64,000 nucleotides of DNA from Pukyongiella litopenaei (GTDB lineage Bacteria > Pseudomonadota > Alphaproteobacteria > Rhodobacterales > Rhodobacteraceae). Each line of letters opens with the position of its first letter. Positions within the stretch are counted from its first letter, which is position 1. Shown one piece after another: positions 17,429 through 25,536 of this stretch. The notes below the pieces were generated by a model. That model had not been told where the DNA came from, did no database searches, and saw nothing but the letters and a program-made list of their open reading frames with translations. Location of the stretch: assembly GCF_003008555.2 (NCBI RefSeq), contig NZ_CP027665.1, positions 868,001 through 932,000 on the forward strand, written 5' to 3'. The position numbers and the translations under genes were made by a program.

Positions 17429-20400
17429 TCACAACCGGAACAGGCCGGTATCGATCCAGTATTCATCCTCGAACCCCAGCGTGTGAAGCCTCAGCTGCAC
17501 CTCGCCGCGTTTCATGCCGGTGCCTTCGCTGTCCTCGAGTTCGGTCACCGCAAAGGCCTCGCGCATCGCCTCGCGGCGCAGCACCGATTCCGATGTCTCG
17601 CGCTCGGGGTCCTCGTCGAACTCGGTCCGTTCGAACGTCACCTTCAGCGGCGCCCGGTTCTGCGCCGCGCGGGTCGCGAAATCCAGCCGGTAGAGCGGCG
17701 TCGTCGTCCAGCGTTCCAGCGGCAGCTGCCGCGCCCCCAGGAAGACCGGCGCATACATGGTGATCGTCGCCACCATGTCGCTTTCCGATTTGCGGGCGTC
17801 CAGGTCGACATCGGAAAAGAGCAGGTTCTTGTCCAGTATCTGCCCGGAATTGTCCATCTCGCCGATATAGCGCACCGTGGATTGCATCCGGAACGCGGTG
17901 GTGTCGACCTTGAAATTCGGTATCCGGCTCTCGGACAGGGCGATCAGCATGCCGCCCACCGCCACGGTGGATTTGGGATCGCCGATACGCTGGGTCACCG
18001 GGTCGCGGAACGGATACCAGCGCCCGGTCTTGTGGTCATGCATCGAGATCAGCCGGTGCGGCGGCACCACCAGCATCTCTTCGAACACGGCGCGCACCGC
18101 CGGCAGCCGCGACGGCCGCCCGGTCAGCAGCACCACATCGACGCCCAGATGGTCGATCACCTCGGCCAGGTTGCTCAGCACCTTCTGGAACACCTCGCGG
18201 GCAATGGCGTCCACGTCCTCGCGCGAGAATACCAGCTCCACATCCGCCAGCCGGAAATCGGGCGCCCCCAGTTCGGCCGCGGCCTGTTCGATATAGGCCA
18301 CCAGCACCGGCGGCACCGTCTTGTCGCCGCCGCCCGCGTCGCCCTGCGCCGGGTCCAGCGCCAGCACGTCGCGCAGCCCCAGCGTCAGCGGTTCGAATTC
18401 GCCGGCGGTTTCGCAGACCTTGAGGATCGCCACCGCCACCGGCATCAGCACCCGCAGCGCGAATTGCCGGCGTTTCTGCACGCTCTGCTGATCCTGCCCG
18501 CCGATATTGCCGGTGAACAGCTCGCGCAGCTTGTCGTCCACGAACTGCCCGCCCGCGGCCTCGATCGCGCGGCCCAGCCCCGGCAGGATCACCGCCGCGA
18601 TCACCCGTTGCAGCATGTCGTCGCCGGCGACCCTGAAGCCTTCGCGGAAGGTCTGGACCGGGTGCAGCATCCGCCCCGCCTCGCCCCAGTAGGTGGTGAC
18701 CATCAGGTCGGTGGTGCCGCCGCCTATGTCGATGCAGGCCAGCCGCAGCGACGGCGTCGGGTCCGCGCCCGCCACCCGCGCGCGCGGACGCCCCTTGAGA
18801 CCGAGGAAACGGTCGATGCGCCCGTCGAATTTCTGCGTCAGCTCGGAATAGAGATAAACCAATTGGGTGGCGCTGGCCTCGTCCCATTCCACCGTCAGTT
18901 CGGGCATCGGGTTGATCGCGTTTTCGCCGCCCTCCAGCCCCATCAGCGACCACAGCAGCGCCAGCGCGCCCTTGGCCTTGGACCGGATGATCGCCTGTTC
19001 CTGCGCGGTGGTCGCCGACGGCAGGGTCAGGATGATCCGGCTCAGCCGGCGCGGCAGTTCGGATTGCGGACGCCGGGCGCGGCCCGCGGGCGCGTTCACC
19101 TGCACCAGCGCATGGGCGATGATTTCCGCCAGCATGAAACCAAACAGCGACGCGCGCGCGAACCGGGGCCGGATCGCCTGCGCCCGGGATGCCTTGCCGC
19201 GCGGGCGCAGCCGGTCGCGTTCATCCGCCTCGACCTGCTGCAGTACATCGCCGGTTTCGTTCAGGAACCGCATCGCCGCACGCAGGGTCTTGGGCAGGTT
19301 GTTGGGGTCGGAATGGTGGTGAAACCGCCAGTCCTGCTGCACCGGCGCATCGTCCCAGAGATAGCGTTTGGGGCTCGACAGGCCCGAGGCGGTTTCGGTC
19401 CCCTCCTCGCCCGCCACCAGGCGCAGCGCCTCGCGGCCGATGCGCACGAAACCGGGCCAGACAAAGGCGTTGCGCCGCCCGGACCGGCCCGCGAAACGGT
19501 CGTCGCCCATGCGGAATTCGGCAAATTCCACCCGGCTTTCGAACAGGCCGGCATAGTGAAATTCGGGCCGCGACAGGTCGCGCAGCTCCAGCGGAAAGGA
19601 CCGCGCCAGATCCAGTTGCGTTTCACCGGGAAACCGTTCGATCAATATGCCGCAACTGCGCGAATTGCCCACGTCCAGAACCAGTTCGACCTCGACCGGG
19701 GTGACCCGGTCACGGGCGCTGACGGTGTTGGCGAACCGCATCCGGGGGATATTCACCGCGGTGTCGATCAGCCGCAGACAGGCCAGGTAGCGGGCCCAGT
19801 GTTCGAACTTGTGGGTCAGCGTCTCGTGGGTGATCCGCCGCCCCGGCCGTTCCGCGCGGCGGAAGGTCATGAACAGGTCGTCCAGCCAGTCCGACACCCA
19901 TTTCTGCAGGTCGAGCAGCTGGCCGTCGCTGCCCGGTTCCAGCCGGCGCAGGAACCAGTCCATGCGTTCCGGGGCCGAGATGAACCGGAAATCGCGGGAC
20001 TTCTCGGCATCGTCCGGCCCCGGCGCGACATAGCGGTAATCCTGCCCGGTCTCCATCAGCGCGGTGTCCAGCGCCAGCTGAACCCGGTGGGTATGGCCGG
20101 TGGCGGGATCGGGCTGTTCCAGCTCGACCACGCGCATCCGCGCCCAGCTCGACGGGCCGTTATCGAACCGTTCCTCGCCGCCGGGGCCACGGTCGTTGCG
20201 CATCCGCAGCACCGGCACCGGGATCCATTTCGACAGGAACGGCTCCAGCGCCTTGATGCTGCTGATCGAATATTCGTCATCCTCGGCCGTGGCGGCGGCC
20301 TCGATTTCGGCATCGGTTTCGGCATCGCCGGTCAGCGGCAGCAGCGCCCATTCCTCGGCCTCGTCGGTCCCGCCCACAGGGCGTTCCACGAAGCGCGCGC

Positions 20401-20524
20401 TTTTCAGGTCGAGATCGTCGAGCCGGAACCCGAAATCGAGCATCTGGATGCCGGAATACGGCACCAGCGTGATCTCGTCGCGCCAGTCGGTGAGCGGTGC
20501 CAGATGCTGATGATTGATGGTCAT
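17429..20524 (-). CDS. srfB: SrfB family protein with Hsp70/actin-like ATPase motifs
   Basis: A 1031-residue protein of the SrfB family. The C-terminal two thirds carry the three nucleotide-binding signatures of the Hsp70/actin/sugar-kinase superfamily. Phosphate-1 is DVGNSRS (284-290), phosphate-2 is DIGGGTTD (599-606) and the adenosine motif is LLTGRPSRLP (799-808). No substrate-binding domain like that of DnaK was seen. The 280-residue N-terminal region is of unknown type. The ATG at 20524 lies 2 bases after the srfA stop; a longer in-frame reading upstream is only overlap with srfA. Together with SrfC it gives the operon two distinct cytosolic NTPases. Confidence 0.87.
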   Translation of the reverse strand: MTINHQHLAPLTDWRDEITLVPYSGIQMLDFGFRLDDLDLKSARFVERPVGGTDEAEEWALLPLTGDAETDAEIEAAATAEDDEYSISSIKALEPFLSKWIPVPVLRMRNDRGPGGEERFDNGPSSWARMRVVELEQPDPATGHTHRVQLALDTALMETGQDYRYVAPGPDDAEKSRDFRFISAPERMDWFLRRLEPGSDGQLLDLQKWVSDWLDDLFMTFRRAERPGRRITHETLTHKFEHWARYLACLRLIDTAVNIPRMRFANTVSARDRVTPVEVELVLDVGNSRSCGILIERFPGETQLDLARSFPLELRDLSRPEFHYAGLFESRVEFAEFRMGDDRFAGRSGRRNAFVWPGFVRIGREALRLVAGEEGTETASGLSSPKRYLWDDAPVQQDWRFHHHSDPNNLPKTLRAAMRFLNETGDVLQQVEADERDRLRPRGKASRAQAIRPRFARASLFGFMLAEIIAHALVQVNAPAGRARRPQSELPRRLSRIILTLPSATTAQEQAIIRSKAKGALALLWSLMGLEGGENAINPMPELTVEWDEASATQLVYLYSELTQKFDGRIDRFLGLKGRPRARVAGADPTPSLRLACIDIGGGTTDLMVTTYWGEAGRMLHPVQTFREGFRVAGDDMLQRVIAAVILPGLGRAIEAAGGQFVDDKLRELFTGNIGGQDQQSVQKRRQFALRVLMPVAVAILKVCETAGEFEPLTLGLRDVLALDPAQGDAGGGDKTVPPVLVAYIEQAAAELGAPDFRLADVELVFSREDVDAIAREVFQKVLSNLAEVIDHLGVDVVLLTGRPSRLPAVRAVFEEMLVVPPHRLISMHDHKTGRWYPFRDPVTQRIGDPKSTVAVGGMLIALSESRIPNFKVDTTAFRMQSTVRYIGEMDNSGQILDKNLLFSDVDLDARKSESDMVATITMYAPVFLGARQLPLERWTTTPLYRLDFATRAAQNRAPLKVTFERTEFDEDPERETSESVLRREAMREAFAVTELEDSEGTGMKRGEVQLRLHTLGFEDEYWIDTGLFRL

Positions 20525-20526
20525 GC

Positions 20527-21819
20527 CTATCCCGAAATGCTGATATTGGTCACCCAGCTGCGCTGCCTGGCGTTCACCGTGCCCGAATACTGCTCGGCCC
20601 GTCCATCCCCATAGAGCACATGCAAGGTCACCGCCTTGTCCCCGTCGGTCCGTTCGCCGCGCAGATGCGCCCGCACCTTGTAGAGCCCGGGCCGGGCCGC
20701 GTCGAACACCACGTTCTCGACAGGATCCTCGATCGCGGTATCGGCGCGCAGGTTGGCGTCGAGATCGTAGCGGCCGCCGCAGACATCGCGCTTGAGATAG
20801 GACACCTCCTGCCCGGTCGGGCATTCGACCCGCAGGTCGATATCGTCGCGCGTGTGCCAGACCAGGGTGAAGTTCAACGCGCCACGCGCCGCGCCGCGTT
20901 CGCGCAGGCGGTCGTCCAGCCCCGCCGGTGCCTCGGCCTTGTCGGCAGGCGCGGGCACGGGTGCGGGTGCCGGGGCGGTGGGGGCAGACGGGGCCACGGG
21001 CGGCGCGGCCTCGGCCCCGCGCAGCGGGATCACCGGCTTGCAGATGCGGTTGCGCAGCGCCAGTTCATGCTCCAGCCCGGCCACCCGGTCAGCCAGGACC
21101 CGGCTTTCGCTCAGCGCGGCATGTATCTCGGGCGGGTCGGCCGGGCAGAAATACGGCCCGCTGCGATCCAGCCCGCAGGGCGCGACCAGCAGCCACAGGA
21201 TCGCCGCCAGCAACGCCGCCAGCAGCAGCCAGCCCAGCAGGATCAGCCACCACCACCCGGCCCAGGCAGCAAGGCCCGGCGCCGCGACCGGGGCCGCCGC
21301 GGCCAGCGTCGCGCCGGCGCCCGCCGCCGCCGGGCGCGGTATCATCGCGGTCAGCACGCCGCGCACCGCCTGCCGTTCCTGCCGGACCCAGGCCCAGTGC
21401 ACCAGCACCGGGTGGACCGCGCCATCGTCGCCGCGCACGGCATAGATCATCTCTTCGCCGGGTATCTCGATCGCATTGCCCAGCGCCTCGGCCAGTCGCT
21501 GATCCTCGGGGGCGTCGCTGGCGGCCAGCGTCTCGGCCTCGGCACGGATCGCCGCGATCCGTGGCGCGAGCGCGGCCTTCAGCCGCGCCTGGTCCCCGGC
21601 ATCGAGGTCGGGAAAGGCCACCGCCCGGCCCGGCATCGGCGCATGCCAGTCGATCTGTTCGCCATGTTCCGCCGCCACCGGTTCGGCCAGCAGCCGCGCG
21701 CAATCCTCGCCCAGCCGGGCCCGCAACGTCCCGGTCAACAGCTCGAACGACCGCTGCGCCGCCGATCCCAGCGGCTGCAACCCTTCGGACGAGGTGGTGA
21801 CGAGGAGAGCTTCGAACAT
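20527..21819 (-). CDS. srfA: SrfA family protein: cytosolic domain, one TM helix, coil and DUF2135-like periplasmic domain
   Basis: A 430-residue bitopic protein. Residues 1-155 form a cytosolic domain whose end (IEIPGEEMIYAVRG...HPVLVHW) matches the equivalent region of the protease encoded just upstream. One transmembrane helix spans ~188-212, followed by CGL, a second Cys and a short helix (AALSESRVLADRVAGLEHEL, 235-254) closed by CKP at 260-262. After a Pro/Ala linker, residues ~310-405 resemble DUF2135/YfaP domains (FTLVWHTRDDIDLRVECPTG, then GGRYDLDAN, then PGLYKVRAHL). The family role is unknown. It starts 6 bases after the protease gene stop. Confidence 0.8.
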   Translation of the reverse strand: MFEALLVTTSSEGLQPLGSAAQRSFELLTGTLRARLGEDCARLLAEPVAAEHGEQIDWHAPMPGRAVAFPDLDAGDQARLKAALAPRIAAIRAEAETLAASDAPEDQRLAEALGNAIEIPGEEMIYAVRGDDGAVHPVLVHWAWVRQERQAVRGVLTAMIPRPAAAGAGATLAAAAPVAAPGLAAWAGWWWLILLGWLLLAALLAAILWLLVAPCGLDRSGPYFCPADPPEIHAALSESRVLADRVAGLEHELALRNRICKPVIPLRGAEAAPPVAPSAPTAPAPAPVPAPADKAEAPAGLDDRLRERGAARGALNFTLVWHTRDDIDLRVECPTGQEVSYLKRDVCGGRYDLDANLRADTAIEDPVENVVFDAARPGLYKVRAHLRGERTDGDKAVTLHVLYGDGRAEQYSGTVNARQRSWVTNISISG

Positions 21820-21825
21820 CTGCGC

Positions 21826-23622
21826 TCAGTTCTCCGCCGGTTCGGGGTCGGTTTCGGGGTCGGTCCCGGGGTCGGACGCGGGCACTGTCGCCACCTGCGG
21901 GCGCACGATCAGCGGCGCGCAGGCCTCGGACACGATTTCGGGCGCGGCGGGCGTGCCGTTCAGAAAGGCCAGCAGGTCACCCGTGGTGAGCGCATAGCCC
22001 CGGTTCTGCATGCTGCCCTGCTTGACAAAGGAATTGACGCCCACCAGCCGGCCGCACATATCCACCAGCGGCCCGCCGGAATTGCCCTCGGACAGCGGCG
22101 CGGAATGCATCAGCATATGGGTGGCGGGGCCGATCTGCTGCTCGGTATTCACGGTCCCGTCGGTCACCGTCAGCCCCGGCACCGCCGTCATGTCGCCGGA
22201 TTTCAGCGCCTTGAACGCCGCGTCGAGCTCCAGCACATCGCCGGGATAGCCCGCCGCGATCACGTTGGTCAGCTTCAGCGATCCGGTCGGGCGATGCACG
22301 ATGAAGGGCGGCAGGCTGGTATCGCCGATCCGCAACAGCGCGAAATCGCCGCCGGTGTCCTGCAGCGGTCCCATCACCTTGAGCAGGTCCGCCTGCTGCG
22401 GTTCGGCCAGCGCGGCGCCGGTCACGACGATCTGCCCGCCTTCGCCCTGCGCGGAGGCGATCACATGCTGATTGGTCACCACCAGCCCCGGCCCGATCAC
22501 GAAGCCCGACCCGGTGGTCGTCTTGCTGGCCGTGCCGCGCGCGATCACCAGCACGGTCCGCGCCTCGATCAGCTGCAGCAGCGTGGTTTCGCCGGTTTCG
22601 CCGTCGCCCCGGTTCGGCACCACCACCCGTTGCGCGTCATTGGGCAGCAGCGCATCGGGCGCGGCACCGGCGCGGCGTTCGGGTTCGGTGCCCAGGGGCG
22701 GCGGGGTCAGCCCCTCGGGCGTCAGCCCGCCGGGAACCACCAGCACCCCGTCGGCACGGCAGACCGCGCCGTCGATCGCCTCTTGCAGCAGCAGCGCCCG
22801 CGCCCGCATGTCGGCATTGTTGGCCCGCGCCGCGTCGAGCGCCGCCTGGTCGGTAATCACGGGCCGGGTGTCGCCAGTATGAAACAGCCGCGTCCCCGGC
22901 AGCAGCAGCCAGGCCAGGATCGCCCCGGCCAGTATCAGCAGCACCAGCAGCGGCACCCAGGCCAGCGGGGTGATGACACGCAGCCGGTCCGGCCGCCCCT
23001 CTGCGCCGGTCTCGCCGCCCGTTTCCGCCGTTGCGGTCCCTGCTACGGTCCCTGCGGCGGCGCCTGCGCCCAGCGCGGCAGCGGCGGTCGGCGGATGCGG
23101 CGCCGTGTGCGTCGTTCCCGGCACCGGCGGGGTCAGGGGCAGGAACCGCCCCAGCGTGTCCGCATAATGGGCCGGCCGGCTGCCCGCATTGGCGCCGTCG
23201 CCCCCCGGCAACAGCCCCCAGTTCACGATCACCGGCTTGCCGCCCACCACCAGGATGTCGTCGCCCCCCGGCACCGACAGCACCCCCAGCGCGAGATCGG
23301 ATGTGGCCGGATCCTCGGCCAGCACCCGCAGGGGGCGCAGATGATCCGCCAGATAGCGTTCGGCGCGATCGCGTTCGCCCGGCGGCAAGGCCGACAGCGG
23401 CCGCGCCTCGCCCTCGGCCTCGGTGTACCAGGACACCGTCGGCGGCGCGGCGTCGTTGCCGCGGCTGACCAGCGGTTCGGCAAACATCGCCGCGACCTCG
23501 GGCCCGGCCCGTTCGGCCAGCAGCGCGCGCAGCTCGGCATGCCGTTCCAGCACCGGGCGGTCGCCCGCGGTCACCAGGTCCGCGGGCGCGACGGTGATCT
23601 TGGACAGGAAATGATCGGCCAT
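21826..23622 (-). CDS. Membrane-anchored trypsin-like serine protease with SrfA-like N-terminal domain
   Basis: A 598-residue protein. Residues 1-140 resemble the SrfA cytosolic domain (LSVPGGDDILVVGGKPVIVNW). A single helix spans ~219-242, followed by a short helix ending at Cys288. Residues ~340-560 form a trypsin/HtrA-like domain with a complete triad: His386 (VVTNQHV), Asp426 (GGDFALL) and Ser515 (EGNSGGP). No PDZ domain was seen, and the C-terminus is an acidic Asp/Pro/Glu tail. The start was set at the ATG preceded by AAGGAGA, which lies inside the 3' end of the upstream gene. Active proteolysis in the periplasm is expected; the substrate is unknown, but operon partners are plausible. 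Confidence 0.85.
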   Translation of the reverse strand: MADHFLSKITVAPADLVTAGDRPVLERHAELRALLAERAGPEVAAMFAEPLVSRGNDAAPPTVSWYTEAEGEARPLSALPPGERDRAERYLADHLRPLRVLAEDPATSDLALGVLSVPGGDDILVVGGKPVIVNWGLLPGGDGANAGSRPAHYADTLGRFLPLTPPVPGTTHTAPHPPTAAAALGAGAAAGTVAGTATAETGGETGAEGRPDRLRVITPLAWVPLLVLLILAGAILAWLLLPGTRLFHTGDTRPVITDQAALDAARANNADMRARALLLQEAIDGAVCRADGVLVVPGGLTPEGLTPPPLGTEPERRAGAAPDALLPNDAQRVVVPNRGDGETGETTLLQLIEARTVLVIARGTASKTTTGSGFVIGPGLVVTNQHVIASAQGEGGQIVVTGAALAEPQQADLLKVMGPLQDTGGDFALLRIGDTSLPPFIVHRPTGSLKLTNVIAAGYPGDVLELDAAFKALKSGDMTAVPGLTVTDGTVNTEQQIGPATHMLMHSAPLSEGNSGGPLVDMCGRLVGVNSFVKQGSMQNRGYALTTGDLLAFLNGTPAAPEIVSEACAPLIVRPQVATVPASDPGTDPETDPEPAEN

Positions 23623-23627
23623 GGCGG

Positions 23628-24328
23628 TTATCTCCTTGCCCGGCGCAGTGTGGCGCGTCCGCGGCCACGGGTTTCGGGCTGGTAGGTGTTGCATTGGGCG
23701 CGGCCGGCCGCATCCAGCGAACAGGTGATGTCACGCCGGTAGATATAGGAATTGTTGTCGCAGCGCAGGTTGCCGGGTTCGTGCATGGTCAGCTTGCCGC
23801 TGCTCAGCTGTCCCGTCAGCGTCCCCTCGCATCGCGTGCCGTTGGTGGCGCGCATCACCTCGCGCCCCTTGCCATCGCGGTCGAAACAGATCTGCCAATG
23901 GCGGAACTTGGTGATCGCGCCGGTGCGGATGTCGCGCACGTCATAGACCGTGGACAATTGCCAGCACCCTTCCATCACCGAGATATCGTCGCGGTCGAAC
24001 GCATCGGGCGCAAGGCCCGAAGGCGTGCTTTCGGGTTTCGGTTCGGGTTTCGGGTCTGGCGGGGGGGCGGCGGATCGGGCGGCGTGGCCTTGCAGGGCAC
24101 CGTCGCCAGCCGCCGCTCCAGCCAGGCGATCCGGTCCTCGAGCGCGCGGCTGTCGTCCAGCGCGGCGGCCAGGTCGTCGCGCGTCTTCAGGTCTTCGGCG
24201 GTTTCGCAGACCGACAGAACCCGGTCGGTGAACGGCAGCCGCAGACCGCAGGATTGCAGCAACAGAAAGGCGGACGCCCCGACAATGCCAATCAGCAAGA
24301 GCGCAAGGAGTGTCACCGCAAATCGCAT
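23628..24328 (-). pseudogene. SrfA-like paralogue broken by a -1 shift in a C7 tract
   Basis: Two overlapping frames read as one protein. The first begins MRFAVTLLALLLIGIVGASA (a transmembrane helix), continues with CGL, a second Cys and a helix AALDDSRALEDRIAWLERRL closed by CK, and reaches a Pro-rich linker. The second frame continues the linker (PDPKPEPKPES) into a Cys-rich C-terminal domain (VMEGCWQLSTVYDV ... HWQICFDRDGKG) and ends at the TAA at 23628. The frames meet at seven C residues on the coding strand (24061-24067); an eighth C would give one continuous protein of about 234 residues. A real mutation, phase variation or a sequencing error are all possible. It is the first gene of the Srf operon. 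Confidence 0.7.
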
Positions 24329-24391
24329 TGCACCTGAAAACCTGACCCCGATCAGACCGGCCGCTCCGCGCCGGGGCCGGCCCTGCGTCTG

Positions 24392-24421
24392 ATCTTACGC
24401 CGCGGCCGGGCAAATCCGCAA
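24392..24421 (-). promoter_or_regulatory. Weak promoter candidate for the Srf operon
   Basis: On the minus strand TTGCGG (24421-24416) and TAAGAT (24397-24392) are 18 bases apart, about 65 bases upstream of the first Srf-operon start codon. The 184-base gap around it is otherwise G+C-rich and holds no gene. A pattern match only. Confidence 0.25.
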
Positions 24422-24512
24422 GCGCACAGGGCCAGTGCCCCGCCGCCGCCGCCGGACAGGCCCGGTGCGACCTCCCGGCCAGACGGCGACCCGGCGGCGC
24501 GGGTGGCACCCG

Positions 24513-25532
24513 TCAGGCCGATCGCCGCACCACCGTTGGCGACCCGGGCGCCCCCGCGCCGCCGGCGCCTTCGGGGAAGATGCGGCAACAGCCCCGGCCC
24601 GCGTTCTTGGCCGCATAAAGCGCGAGGTCGGCCTCTTGCATCATCCGCGCCGGATCGCGCGCGGTTGCATCGACGCTGCGCAGCGCGCCGATGCTGGCCG
24701 AGATCCGGCAGGTACGGTCGCCGAACTGAATCGGCTGTTCCAGCCGCCCGATCAGCCGTTGCGCGATCACGCGCAACGTCGCGCGATCGAGCCCGCGATT
24801 GAACAGCAGCACGAATTCGTCGCCGCCGACCCGCGCCACCGTATCCTCGGCACGGGTTTCCGCGACCATGATCCGGGCCGCCTGCTGCAGGACATGATCC
24901 CCGGCCGCGTGACCCAGCGTGTCGTTGACGGTCTTGAAGAAATCCAGGTCCAGGTGCAGCAGGGCAAAATCGCGGCCATGCCCGGCGACCCGCGCCAGGA
25001 CATGATCCAGCGCGCGCCGGTTCTTCAGACCCGTCAGCGTGTCGGTATAGGCCTGTTCCTGCGCGGCCACCCGCGCCACGTCCAGCCGCTGGTTCAGCTT
25101 GCGCGACGCGTCCATCGCCGCGGTGTTCGCCTCGACCAGGTAGAGCAGTTCGATCGCCAGGTCGGTGGCCGCGAAATCGGTGCTGGTCAGATCGTAGTCC
25201 CGCACCGCCTCAAGCACGGAAATGCCGAAGGACAGGTTGACGATGGCGCCCCCCGCGCCGGGCAGCGGCATCAGCACGCCCTTGAGCGCGGTCGAGGGTT
25301 CGTCGCGGAACCTCAGGTGCAGCGGCTGCCCCGCCAGCGCGGCCAGGTCGCACATCGTCGCCGCCGTGCGCGGGCGCTGCAATTCGAACAGTTCGAGAAA
25401 CCGCCGCCCCCGCAGCCGGTGGTCCGGGCGCAGCTTGGCCATTGCCGGCCCGACCCGGCGCAGATGGCCGGTCGGCCCCAGGTTCACATGCATCGGGCAC
25501 AGCCGGTCAAAGAGGGCGTCGAGATCGTTCAT
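24513..25532 (-). CDS. Diguanylate cyclase with H-NOX-associated N-terminal domain
   Basis: A 339-residue cytosolic enzyme that should make cyclic di-GMP. Residues 1-110 resemble the HNOBA domain that accompanies H-NOX proteins (PMHVNLGPTGHLRRVGPAMA, then FLELFELQRPR). A helical linker follows at ~125-160. The GGDEF domain has an intact active site GGDEF at 236-240 and an inhibitory I-site RAED at 227-230, so product feedback is likely. The ATG at 25532 is 4 bases after the H-NOX-like gene stop, which indicates one operon and a sensor-effector pair. The C-terminal 20 residues are Gly/Ala-rich. Confidence 0.88.
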   Translation of the reverse strand: MNDLDALFDRLCPMHVNLGPTGHLRRVGPAMAKLRPDHRLRGRRFLELFELQRPRTAATMCDLAALAGQPLHLRFRDEPSTALKGVLMPLPGAGGAIVNLSFGISVLEAVRDYDLTSTDFAATDLAIELLYLVEANTAAMDASRKLNQRLDVARVAAQEQAYTDTLTGLKNRRALDHVLARVAGHGRDFALLHLDLDFFKTVNDTLGHAAGDHVLQQAARIMVAETRAEDTVARVGGDEFVLLFNRGLDRATLRVIAQRLIGRLEQPIQFGDRTCRISASIGALRSVDATARDPARMMQEADLALYAAKNAGRGCCRIFPEGAGGAGAPGSPTVVRRSA

Positions 25533-25536
25533 CGCG

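Noticed and set aside
17483-20614. A plus-strand open frame of 1043 codons opposite srfB
   Set aside because: Its translation is Arg/His/Gln/Pro-rich without domains and mirrors the third-position G+C bias of srfB; the Hsp70-type motifs are all on the minus strand.
20620-23685. A plus-strand open frame of 1021 codons opposite srfA and the protease
   Set aside because: Composition typical of antisense reading in G+C-rich DNA; no ribosome-binding site or domain.
24055-24075. Programmed ribosomal frameshifting at the C7 tract
   Set aside because: No stimulatory pseudoknot or downstream hairpin was evident, and C runs are poor slippery sites; mutation, phase variation or sequencing error are simpler.
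8216-24328. Recent genomic-island origin of the Srf operon
   Set aside because: No integrase, transposase, tRNA or flanking direct repeat was found, and the composition by eye matches that of the surrounding genes.
24352-24588. A Gly-rich frame resembling a C-terminal sorting signal (GGGGGALALCACGFARPRRK)
   Set aside because: No upstream coding context; it overlaps the 3' end of the cyclase gene and is probably chance in G+C-rich DNA.
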